From JAQVYV01 sp964507305 (GTDB taxonomy: Bacteria > Bacillota > Clostridia > Saccharofermentanales > UBA5734): a stretch of 9,958 nucleotides of DNA. Positions 1 through 6,832 of this stretch are shown in pieces. The stretch is taken from assembly GCA_964507305.1 (NCBI GenBank), contig CAZDPQ010000097.1:1-9958 (forward strand). Reading direction: 5' to 3'. How positions within the stretch are numbered: the first letter of the stretch is position 1; each line of letters opens with the position of its first letter. The notes under the pieces are model-generated. The model saw only the letters and a list, made by a program, of their open reading frames with translations. It searched no databases and had not been told where the DNA came from. The translations under genes were made by a program, and so were the position numbers.

Positions 1-624
1 GATCCCGTCCGCCTGATCATTACCAATTACCCGGAGGGCAGATCCGAGACGTTCGAAATCGAAAACAATCCCGAGGATCCTTCGGCCGGCACCAGGCGGA
101 TTTCTTTTTCACGCGAACTGTGGATCGAGCGCGATGATTTCGCGGAGGTCCCCCCCAAGGGATACCGGCGGCTGTATCCCGGCAACGAGGTCCGCCTGAA
201 GACCGCTTACGTCGTCCGCTGCACCGGATGCCGACGGGATGCCGGCGGCAATGTCGACGAAGTGTACGCGGAATACGATCCGCTCACGGCCGGCGGCGAT
301 ACGCCGGACAACCGCAAGGTCAAAGGGACGATCCACTGGCTTGATGCCGCGTCCGCCGCTGCCTGCGAGGTGCGGTTGTATGATTCACTGTTCACCCATG
401 AGAATCCCGATGCCCAGGACGCCGATTTCAGGACATTCCTCAATCCCGATTCGCTGAAAGTGATGCCGGATGCCAGGATCGAGCCTTCCGCACTGCGGTC
501 GGCCGACGGGCGGTTCCAGTTCCTGCGGCTCGGGTATTTCTGCCGGGACAGCAAGTCCCGCGCGGAGGGCAGGCCGGTATTCAACCGGACGGTGTCGCTG
601 AAAGATTCCTACAAGCCGTCATGA
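1..624 (+). CDS. glnS: Glutaminyl-tRNA synthetase, C-terminal part (5' truncated by window edge)
   Basis: Cytoplasmic enzyme that charges tRNA-Gln with glutamine using ATP. Reading from base 1 without a stop gives 207 residues ending in TGA at 622-624. They match the C-terminal two-barrel anticodon-binding region of bacterial GlnRS as I remember the E. coli protein: NYPEG, GTRRISFSRELWIER, YRRLYPGNEVRLK.AYV, RKVKGTIHW, EVRLYDSLF, NPDSL, FQFLRLGYFC.DS, PVFNRTVSLKD, in the same order and spacing. The catalytic Rossmann domain (HIGH and KMSKS-type motifs) lies outside the window, so its state is unknown. A Cys-X2-Cys (fragment residues 74 and 77) sits where E. coli has no cysteines; I see no completed metal site. 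The 3' end overlaps the 3' end of the opposing activase gene by 16 bases. GlnRS rather than GluRS is favoured by the two-barrel domain. The assignment is firm. Confidence 0.95.
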   Translation, partial: DPVRLIITNYPEGRSETFEIENNPEDPSAGTRRISFSRELWIERDDFAEVPPKGYRRLYPGNEVRLKTAYVVRCTGCRRDAGGNVDEVYAEYDPLTAGGDTPDNRKVKGTIHWLDAASAAACEVRLYDSLFTHENPDAQDADFRTFLNPDSLKVMPDARIEPSALRSADGRFQFLRLGYFCRDSKSRAEGRPVFNRTVSLKDSYKPS

Positions 625-3600
625 CCGGCATCCGATGACGCTCCGGCCGCGCGCGGCGTTCTTTCGTTGGCGAACGCGGCGCTGATCATGAGCTTGATCC
701 TGTTCAGCTGGTTCACTTCGCTGGCTCCCGGATCGTAATCGATCGGGACGATGTTCGCGTCGGGATGCCGGCGGCGGATCTCTTTGAACATGCCTTTGCC
801 TGTCACGTGGTTCGGCAGGCAGGCGAACGGCTGCATGCAGATGATGTTGGAAACTCCGTGACGGATCAGCTCGATCATTTCGGCGGTCAGAAACCACCCT
901 TCCCCGCAGGCGTTTCCGAGCGAAAGGATGTCCGACGCGTATTCCGTCAGGTCATAAAACCGGGCGGGCGGCATGAATTTTCCTCCGGCCCGCATCCTTC
1001 TGCGCATCGGACCGCGGTAGGCCTCGATGGCCGCAAGGATCATCCTCGACAGGATGGATGCACGCAAACTATCGCCCAGTGCATTGTGCTTGAACTGCGG
1101 ATTGTAGAAGCAGTACATGAAAAAATCGATCAGTCCCGGCATAACGGCTTCGCAGCCCTCGCTTTCGATGATCCCCACTGCGTTGTTGTTGGCGTCGGGA
1201 TGGAACTTCACGAGTATCTCCCCGACAAGGCCGACCCGCGGCTTGCGCGGCACGTCCAGCAGTTCCAGGCGGTCAAAATCATGGAGAATGTCACGTACCA
1301 TTGCCGGAAATGTGTGTTTTTTAAGGTTCATGCGCGGGACCGGATTGTCCTTCTTTCCCCCGCTTCCTCGCCGGGCATTCCCGGATCCGAGCAAAGAACC
1401 GCGGCATATGCCGAGCCATTTGCGGTAAAGGGCGTCCGCGCTGCCCTTCTCTTTTTCGTACGGCCTGACGCGAAGCAGGACTGTCTGCAGCAGATCACCG
1501 TAGACAAGCGCCTTGAGTGCGGCGTCGAGCAGGCGCGGGCTGACGGTGAAGCCCGCGTTTTTTTCGATCCCCGACGCGCTGATCGCCACGACCGGGATCT
1601 GCGGGAATCCCGCGTCCCGGAGCGCCTTCCTGAGGAATGCGGTGTAGTTGGTCGCGCGGCACCCGCCTCCTGTCTGGGTGATGAAAACGGATGAATGGTC
1701 CGGGTCGTATTCTCCGCGGAGAAACGCGCCGACCATCTGGCCTGCCACGAGGATCGACGGGTAGCACGCGTCATTGTTCACATACTTCAACCCCGCATCG
1801 ATGTCGTCGCGGGTCGCATGTTCGAGGATCGTCAAATCATAGCCGGCCCGCCGGAATACCGCTTCCAGCAAATGAAAATGGACCGGCGACATCTGCGGTG
1901 CCAGGATCGTATGCCTGCGCTTCATCTCGGGGGTGAATTCCCTGCGCTTCAGAAGATGGCTTTCTTTCGGTGCAGCGTCTTTTGACCTGCCGGCTGCGGC
2001 TCTTTCGTCAAGCGCGACTTTGAGTGAGCGTAGGCGGATGCGCGCGGCTCCCAGATTGGAGATCTCATCGATCTTGAGCAGGGTGTACAGCTTGCCGCCC
2101 GCCTCCAGGATCTCCTGCACCTGGTCCGATGTGACCGCGTCCAGGCCGCAGCCAAACGAGGTGAGCTGGACAAGCTCGAGCTCCGGGTGCCTCACGGTCC
2201 GGGCGGCCGCTTCGTAAAGACGGCTGTGGTACATCCACTGGTCCAGGACGCGGATCGGCCTCTGCAGCAGGCCGGGCGAGGCGATGCTGTCTTCGGTCAG
2301 GACCGCCATGCCGAGGGAGTTGATCATTTCGGGGATGCCGTGATGCACTTCCAGATCCAGGTGATACGGCCGTCCAGCGAGGACGATCCCCCTGTTTCCC
2401 GTCTCTTTCAGCCAGCGCAGCGTCTCAGCACCCTTGCGCCGGACATCCTCCTTGAACCGGTCGTATTCGGCGAACCCTTTCCGCACGGCCTCCCGCGCCT
2501 CTTTCCGTCCGATGTCCGCAAAGCCCAGCGCCTCCCGCAGCCGCTCCGCCAGGACCGCGGGCTTGTCCAGCGGCAGAAACGGATCCAGGAAGCGTACGGA
2601 GGTCTCGCGGAGCTTTTCCATATTGTTGCGGATCACTTCCGGGTAGGATGTGACGATCGGGCAGTTGAAGCAATTGTCGGATCCGGGGTTTTCTTTTTGC
2701 TCATATGGGATGCAAGGGTAGAAAATCGTTCGGACGCCGCGGGCGACCAGGTCCTCGATATGGCCGTGGACCAGTTTCGCCGGATAACACACGCTTTCGC
2801 TGGATATGCTGTCCATGCCTGCCTTGAACAGGTCGTGCCCGGAGTCCCCCGACAGGATGACCCGGAACCCGAGGCTTGTGAGGATGGTATGCCAGAGGGG
2901 ATAGTTCTCATACAGATTCAGCGCTCGCGGGATCCCGATTTCGCCGCGCGGGGCCTTAACCGCGGGAAGTGGTGTATAATCGAAGACGCGGCGGTATTTA
3001 TACGCGAAAAGGTCCGGCAGCCGTTCGCCGGCTTTTTCCTTGCCGATCCCGTTTTCGCAGCGGTTGCCGGAAATATAGGCGTTTCCGCGCGGAAACCGGG
3101 TCACCGTCAGCCTGCAGCTGTTCGGGCAGCCTTTGCAGTTCCGGGATCCCGACCGGATCTCGAAATGCTCGAGCTGCTTCATCGCGAGGATGGTCGATCC
3201 CTGCCTGTCGCCGCGATCCCGCTCGCAGGCTATGATCGCCGCGCCGAAGGCTCCCATGAGCCCCGAGATGTCCGGGCGGATGACCTCCCGTTCGGAGACG
3301 AGCTCGAAGCAGCGCAGGATGGCATCATTGTAAAAAGTTCCGCCCTGGACTACGATTTTTTTCCCGAGGGATTCGGGGCTTTTGATCTTGATGACCTTGT
3401 ACAGCGCGTTTTTCACCACCGAATACGAAAGCCCTGCCGAAATATCGCCGATCGATGCCCCTTCTTTCTGCGCCTGCTTGACCCTGGAGTTCATGAACAC
3501 CGTGCAGCGGCTGCCCAGGTCCACGGGATTCGCGGCGCCAAGTCCGGACTGCGAAAAGTGCCGGACATCCATCCCGACAGCTTCTGCGAAGGTCTGGATG

Positions 3601-4955
3601 AACGACCCGCAGCCGGATGAACAGGCCTCGTTAAGCATGATCGAGTCGATGATCCCGTCCCTGACGCGCATGCATTTCATATCCTGCCCCCCGATGTCGA
3701 TGATGAAATCGACATCCGGGCAAAAATAGGAAGCGGATTTATAATGGGCCATCGTCTCGATCTCGCTCTCGTCCAGATCCAGAGCGGCCTTGACCAGCCC
3801 TTCCCCATATCCGGTGACGCAGGCATTCTGGATCCAGGCGTTCGGAGGCATCGCCCGGTACAGCTCGCGCAGGATCTCCACCGCGGTTTGGACCGGGCTG
3901 CCCTTGTTGCCGGTGTAATGGCTGTAGAGGATCTCTTTGCCGTCATTGATCAGGACGGCCTTTGTCGTCGTGCTGCCGGCATCGATCCCCAGATAGCACC
4001 GGCCTTCGTGCTTGTCGAGATCCGAGAAAAACGCTGTGTGTCCGGCGTGCCTCTCGTGGAAAACGAGTTCTTCGTTCTTGTCGAGAAAAAGCGGCCGCAT
4101 CCGTCCGATCCCGGGATCTCCGCCGGGATTCTCTCTCATGAGAGCGAGCAGCCGCCCGATGCTGTACGCCTCTCCGTCCTCCTGTCCGGCGGAGAGCATC
4201 GCGGCGCCCATCGCCATGAACACGGACGCGTGCTCGGGTGTTGTATAGGAAAGTGCGTCATCTCCCAGGGTTTCTTCAAAAGAATTCCGCAGCTCTGACA
4301 GGAAACTGAGCGGACCACCCAGAAAGACGATGTGCCCTCTGACCTTTCGCCCGCACGCGAGGCCCGCGATCGTCTGGTTGACGACCGATCGGAAAATGGA
4401 TGCGGCCAGGTCTTCCTTCGGGGCGCCTTCGTTGATCAGCGGCTGCAGGTCGCTTTTGGCGAAGACGCCGCAGCGGGAAGCGATCGCGTATGTTGACATG
4501 TGGTTTTTCGCGAGTTCGTTGAGACCCTGCGCGTCGGTCTGCAGAAGTGCCGCCATCTGGTCGATGAACGCGCCCGTCCCGCCCGCGCAGGTCCCGTTCA
4601 TCCGCTGTTCGGGCACGGGTTTCAGAAATGTGATTTTCGCGTCTTCGCCGCCGAGTTCAATGATCACGTCTGTCTCAGGGTAGATCCTGCCGACGGCATG
4701 CGTCCCGGCGATCACTTCCTGCACAAACCCGACACCGAGCCACTGCGCTACGCTCAATCCGCCCGAGCCTGTCACGCGGACGGTGAATGTCTCGCCGGGA
4801 AACCTTTCAAAAGCCTCCTCAAAACAGGACTCCAGTTCTTTCCGGATGTCGGAGTTGTGTCTGCGGTACAGCTTGTAAATCAGTTCACTTTCCCTTAGGA
4901 TGGCGATTTTGATCGTCGTGGATCCGATGTCAAGCCCTAATGCGAGTCTGTCCAT
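609..4955 (-). CDS. Fused acyl-CoA dehydratase activase / dehydratase-like protein (BadF/HgdC ATPase x2 + DUF2229-type reductase region)
   Basis: 1448 residues. Residues 5-255 and 320-578 are two copies of the BadF/BadG/BcrA/HgdC ASKHA ATPase domain, with phosphate loops DIGSTTIK (9-16) and DAGSTTTK (325-332) and GGEDAK / GGQDMK near 102 and 422. Each copy has the cluster cysteines of HgdC-type activators: NGTCAGGTGAF (C123) with SRCGVF (C162), and NEACSSGCGSF (C445) with SRCTVF (C484), both 39 residues apart. A cysteine knot CKGCPNSC (607-614) follows. Next comes a DUF2229/COG3580-like region (671-900; C723, C748, C762, C765), then a COG3581-like region (1010-1430; C1064, C1099, C1373, C1379) recalling 2-hydroxyacyl-CoA dehydratase subunits. 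By family knowledge it should couple ATP hydrolysis to low-potential electron transfer; the substrate is unknown. No signal peptide or membrane segment is seen, so it is probably cytoplasmic. The ATG lies 5 bases after the sigH stop, with only a weak ribosome site (AGGCGA), suggesting coupled translation. Confidence 0.93.
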   Translation of the reverse strand: MDRLALGLDIGSTTIKIAILRESELIYKLYRRHNSDIRKELESCFEEAFERFPGETFTVRVTGSGGLSVAQWLGVGFVQEVIAGTHAVGRIYPETDVIIELGGEDAKITFLKPVPEQRMNGTCAGGTGAFIDQMAALLQTDAQGLNELAKNHMSTYAIASRCGVFAKSDLQPLINEGAPKEDLAASIFRSVVNQTIAGLACGRKVRGHIVFLGGPLSFLSELRNSFEETLGDDALSYTTPEHASVFMAMGAAMLSAGQEDGEAYSIGRLLALMRENPGGDPGIGRMRPLFLDKNEELVFHERHAGHTAFFSDLDKHEGRCYLGIDAGSTTTKAVLINDGKEILYSHYTGNKGSPVQTAVEILRELYRAMPPNAWIQNACVTGYGEGLVKAALDLDESEIETMAHYKSASYFCPDVDFIIDIGGQDMKCMRVRDGIIDSIMLNEACSSGCGSFIQTFAEAVGMDVRHFSQSGLGAANPVDLGSRCTVFMNSRVKQAQKEGASIGDISAGLSYSVVKNALYKVIKIKSPESLGKKIVVQGGTFYNDAILRCFELVSEREVIRPDISGLMGAFGAAIIACERDRGDRQGSTILAMKQLEHFEIRSGSRNCKGCPNSCRLTVTRFPRGNAYISGNRCENGIGKEKAGERLPDLFAYKYRRVFDYTPLPAVKAPRGEIGIPRALNLYENYPLWHTILTSLGFRVILSGDSGHDLFKAGMDSISSESVCYPAKLVHGHIEDLVARGVRTIFYPCIPYEQKENPGSDNCFNCPIVTSYPEVIRNNMEKLRETSVRFLDPFLPLDKPAVLAERLREALGFADIGRKEAREAVRKGFAEYDRFKEDVRRKGAETLRWLKETGNRGIVLAGRPYHLDLEVHHGIPEMINSLGMAVLTEDSIASPGLLQRPIRVLDQWMYHSRLYEAAARTVRHPELELVQLTSFGCGLDAVTSDQVQEILEAGGKLYTLLKIDEISNLGAARIRLRSLKVALDERAAAGRSKDAAPKESHLLKRREFTPEMKRRHTILAPQMSPVHFHLLEAVFRRAGYDLTILEHATRDDIDAGLKYVNNDACYPSILVAGQMVGAFLRGEYDPDHSSVFITQTGGGCRATNYTAFLRKALRDAGFPQIPVVAISASGIEKNAGFTVSPRLLDAALKALVYGDLLQTVLLRVRPYEKEKGSADALYRKWLGICRGSLLGSGNARRGSGGKKDNPVPRMNLKKHTFPAMVRDILHDFDRLELLDVPRKPRVGLVGEILVKFHPDANNNAVGIIESEGCEAVMPGLIDFFMYCFYNPQFKHNALGDSLRASILSRMILAAIEAYRGPMRRRMRAGGKFMPPARFYDLTEYASDILSLGNACGEGWFLTAEMIELIRHGVSNIICMQPFACLPNHVTGKGMFKEIRRRHPDANIVPIDYDPGASEVNQLNRIKLMISAAFANERTPRAAGASSDAGHDGL

Positions 4956-4960
4956 GCTGC

Positions 4961-5596
4961 CTATTCGCCTATGAATTCCTTCTTGAAGCTTTCGAATTTC
5001 GCGCGGGCTCTCTGGATGGCGCTGTCCACGGATTTAACAGACCGTCCGAGCTTCGCGGCGATATCCGCATACGAATAGCCGTCGATGAACAGCTTCAGCG
5101 CGTCTTTCTCATTGGCGGTAAGCTCCGATTCCATGAATTCCATCAGGGAATCGTGTCCTTCCTTCGCGATCATCATCGTTTCGGGATCGGATCGTGACAA
5201 ATCGATGTACACGTCCAGAAGATTGAACGGATCCTCCTCCTCGTCAAGGGACAAGCCCTGGATGGAGATGGAGAGGTTGAGGGCGGAGTGCTTCGCGCGG
5301 GCGGCTGCGCGGACGGCGTCCGTGATCTGGGAAAGGACGCAGTACACCGCAAAGGAGGAAAAGGGGACCTTACGTGCCGGGTCGAATTCGCGTACGGCCT
5401 TGAACAGGCCGATCATCCCTTCCTGGACGACATCCTCCCGGTCGCCGCCCGCGATGAACATTTTGCCGGCCTTGTTTTTTACCATTTTTTTATACCGGAG
5501 CAGCAGGGTCTCCATCGCCAGGTTGTCTCCGCCCTGGGCAAGGGCGACAAGCTCCGGATCCGGCAATTCCTCATGCGTCCTTTTCTGGCTGCTCAT
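4961..5596 (-). CDS. sigH: RNA polymerase sigma-H factor (Spo0H family)
   Basis: 211-residue sigma-70-family factor, close to the 218 residues of B. subtilis SigH. Region 2 runs from about residue 24 to 103 and includes ADREDIVQEGMIGL-like GGDREDVVQEGMIGLFKAV (50-68) and SSFAVYCVLSQITDAVR (80-96) for core binding, -10 recognition and melting. Region 4 is at about 155-205, with a helix-turn-helix in YSYADIAAKLGRSVKSVDSA (174-193). In Bacillus and Clostridium SigH drives early-sporulation, competence and transition-phase genes. Position directly after rlmB is the expected location. An in-frame extension to 5707 exists but would overlap rlmB by over 100 bases. The start at 5596 is chosen because it forms an ATGA junction with the rlmB stop and has an AAAGGAG site 9 bases upstream. 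No dedicated promoter was recognised. SigH identity rests on family similarity plus synteny; sporulation capacity cannot be inferred from this alone. Confidence 0.93.
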   Translation of the reverse strand: MSSQKRTHEELPDPELVALAQGGDNLAMETLLLRYKKMVKNKAGKMFIAGGDREDVVQEGMIGLFKAVREFDPARKVPFSSFAVYCVLSQITDAVRAAARAKHSALNLSISIQGLSLDEEEDPFNLLDVYIDLSRSDPETMMIAKEGHDSLMEFMESELTANEKDALKLFIDGYSYADIAAKLGRSVKSVDSAIQRARAKFESFKKEFIGE

Positions 5597-6375
5597 GATT
5601 TCATACTCCTTTGCATTGCCGCCCGGTAAATCACGATGCCTGCGGCCACTGCCGCATTGAGGGAGTTGACCTTCCCTTTCATCGGGATCCGCAGCAGGAA
5701 ATCGCACTTCTTCAGGATGGACGGCCCGATCCCTTCCCCTTCGCTTCCGATGACGATGGCTGCCGGTCCGGTAAAATCCGCCTCGCTGTAAAGCTTCTCA
5801 GCCTTCTGGTCGGCGGCGTAGATCCAAAGCCCCAGCTCTTTGAGCTCTTCGATCGCCGCAGAGATATTCGTCACCCGCGCGACCCGGACATGCTCGATGG
5901 CGCCTGCCGAGGCTTTGGCCACCGCGGCGTCCAGACCGACGGACCGGTGTTTCGGGATGATGACGCCGTGGACGCCCGCGGCGTCGGCGATCCGGAGGAT
6001 CGATCCGAGATTGTAGGAATCCTTGAGTTCGTCCAGAATCACGAGAAACGGGTCCTCCTGCCTGCTGCGGGCGAACCCGATCATGTCATCGATCGTGGCA
6101 TATTCGTGGACCGGGACCTGGGCGATCAGGCCCTGATGCCCGTGCGAACGGCTCAGGCGGTCCAGGGTCTTGCGGTCGGTTTCGACGATGATGGCTCCCT
6201 TTTCCCTGGCTTCTTTCACAATGGCGTAGGTGGCCGGATCAAGCCGTCCGCTTTCGGGGATGGCTACCCACAGCTTCGTGACCGGCCTTCCCGACCGGAT
6301 CGCTTCGGAAACCGGGTTCTTGCCTTCTACCCGATCCTGAGGGATCTCTGCCAGGGATTCGTTGTCCATGTTCAT
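5593..6375 (-). CDS. rlmB: 23S rRNA 2'-O-methyltransferase, TrmH/SpoU family group 3
   Basis: About 260 residues, the usual length for RlmB/YacO. It transfers a methyl group from S-adenosylmethionine to a ribose 2'-OH in 23S rRNA; in E. coli RlmB the target is G2251, which I infer here. Numbering from a GTG at 6378, the N-terminal L7Ae-like substrate-binding part (VEGKNPVSEAIRSGRPVTKL, 17-36) is followed by the SPOUT knot: motif 1 LDELKDSYNLGSILRIADAA (115-134) with catalytic-type N123 and R129, motif 2 IGSEGEGI (210-217), and motif 3 IPMKGKVNSLNAAVAAGIVI (231-250). Three starts are possible, GTG 6378, ATG 6375 and ATG 6369. I chose 6375 because GGAG lies 5 bases upstream and the mrnC stop overlaps it (TGATG); 6369 is nearly as good. 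The stop overlaps the sigH start by 4 bases. It sits between mrnC and sigH as in related genomes. Confidence 0.95.
   Translation of the reverse strand: MNMDNESLAEIPQDRVEGKNPVSEAIRSGRPVTKLWVAIPESGRLDPATYAIVKEAREKGAIIVETDRKTLDRLSRSHGHQGLIAQVPVHEYATIDDMIGFARSRQEDPFLVILDELKDSYNLGSILRIADAAGVHGVIIPKHRSVGLDAAVAKASAGAIEHVRVARVTNISAAIEELKELGLWIYAADQKAEKLYSEADFTGPAAIVIGSEGEGIGPSILKKCDFLLRIPMKGKVNSLNAAVAAGIVIYRAAMQRSMKS
5606..5612 (-). promoter_or_regulatory. Ribosome binding site of sigH
   Basis: On the - strand the sequence AAAGGAG ends 9 bases before the ATG at 5596. It is the best Shine-Dalgarno match in the operon and decides the sigH start over the longer in-frame extension. It lies inside the last codons of rlmB. 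Confidence 0.8.
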
Positions 6376-6384
6376 CACCTCTCC
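6374..6384 (-). promoter_or_regulatory. Ribosome binding site of rlmB
   Basis: The - strand reads GGAGAGGTGAT across 6384-6374. GGAG is 5 bases from ATG 6375, while AGGTGAT, also complementary to the 16S rRNA tail, is 4 bases from ATG 6369. The site therefore supports rlmB translation but does not settle which ATG is used. Confidence 0.6.
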
Positions 6385-6815
6385 GTGCCGGCAGTATCAC
6401 CGGCATCGCCGGGATCGCCGGCGCCTGGATCCTGAAACAGCTTCCCGAGGATCTCGGAAAGCCGATCGTCCCTGCCGGCCAGGAACAGGTAGCCGATCAG
6501 GGATTCGATCCCCGACGCCACCCGGTAATCCGCCGCGCTGGCATTTCGTGCCATCGTTCCGGTATTGGCGTTTCTGCCGCGCCGGTATATCGCGGATTCC
6601 TCCTCGGTCAGAAAATCCAGGATCCTGCGCGCGGCGGCAGCCTGCGCTCCGGCATTGACCGCGGAAACATTCCGGCGGTGGATCCCCTTCATCCGGACCT
6701 CGGGGCCGCTGATGACGGCAAGCCTAGAATACAACTCGTAAACGCTGTCCCCGATATAGGCAAGGACATTGCTTGGCAATCTTGCCGGATCCCGGTTCAT
6801 TCGTTCAGAAAACAC
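6375..6815 (-). CDS. mrnC: Mini-ribonuclease III (ribonuclease III-like, 23S rRNA maturation)
   Basis: 146 residues, close to the 143 of B. subtilis MrnC. It is an RNase III catalytic domain without the double-stranded-RNA-binding domain and cleaves the 23S rRNA precursor stem near both ends. AYIGDSVYE (19-27) carries the catalytic Asp23, at the same number as in B. subtilis. RRGRNANTGTMARNASAADY (78-97) and SGIESLIGYLFL (101-112, with metal-binding Glu104) complete the active site. The start is a GTG at 6815, chosen because an AGAGGA site lies 10 bases upstream and because it keeps Asp23 numbering; an ATG at 6800 has no ribosome site. cysS ends 15 bases upstream, and the stop overlaps the rlmB start. 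The last 15 or so residues form a Gly/Asp-rich tail encoded by a 9-base repeat. Recognition is firm. Confidence 0.93.
   Translation of the reverse strand: MFSERMNRDPARLPSNVLAYIGDSVYELYSRLAVISGPEVRMKGIHRRNVSAVNAGAQAAAARRILDFLTEEESAIYRRGRNANTGTMARNASAADYRVASGIESLIGYLFLAGRDDRLSEILGKLFQDPGAGDPGDAGDTAGTER
6396..6422 (-). repeat. Three tandem 9-base units in the 3' end of mrnC
   Basis: On the + strand the units are ATCACCGGC, ATCGCCGGG and ATCGCCGGC, each differing from the next by one or two bases. They encode Ala-Gly-Asp, Pro-Gly-Asp, Ala-Gly-Asp in the MrnC tail (residues 132-140), outside the catalytic fold. This looks like slippage expansion of a non-essential tail. Confidence 0.7.
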
Positions 6816-6825
6816 CGGCGGTCCG

Positions 6826-6832
6826 TCCTCTC
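6826..6832 (-). promoter_or_regulatory. Ribosome binding site of mrnC
   Basis: GAGAGGA on the - strand ends 10 bases before the GTG at 6815 and overlaps the cysS stop codon. It supports the GTG over the downstream ATG at 6800, which has no comparable site. Confidence 0.55.

Noticed and set aside
2187..3620. Long open frame of 477 codons on the + strand inside the activase gene
   Set aside because: It lies wholly antisense to a gene with strong family motifs, has no recognisable domain, and such frames are expected opposite GC-rich coding DNA. The same applies to the + strand frames at 765-1694, 3744-4298, 5611-6435 and 7359-8345.
4956..4975. Independent promoter for the activase gene between it and sigH
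   Set aside because: The gap is 5 bases and the end of sigH shows no -10/-35 pair; co-transcription is simpler.
5597..5707. N-terminal extension of SigH by 37 residues to an upstream start
   Set aside because: The extension would lie inside rlmB, resembles no sigma factor, and the ATG at 5596 has an ATGA junction and a strong AAAGGAG site.
6786..6800. ATG at 6800 as the mrnC start
   Set aside because: It lacks a ribosome site, whereas GTG 6815 has AGAGGA 10 bases upstream and gives the catalytic Asp the same number as in B. subtilis.
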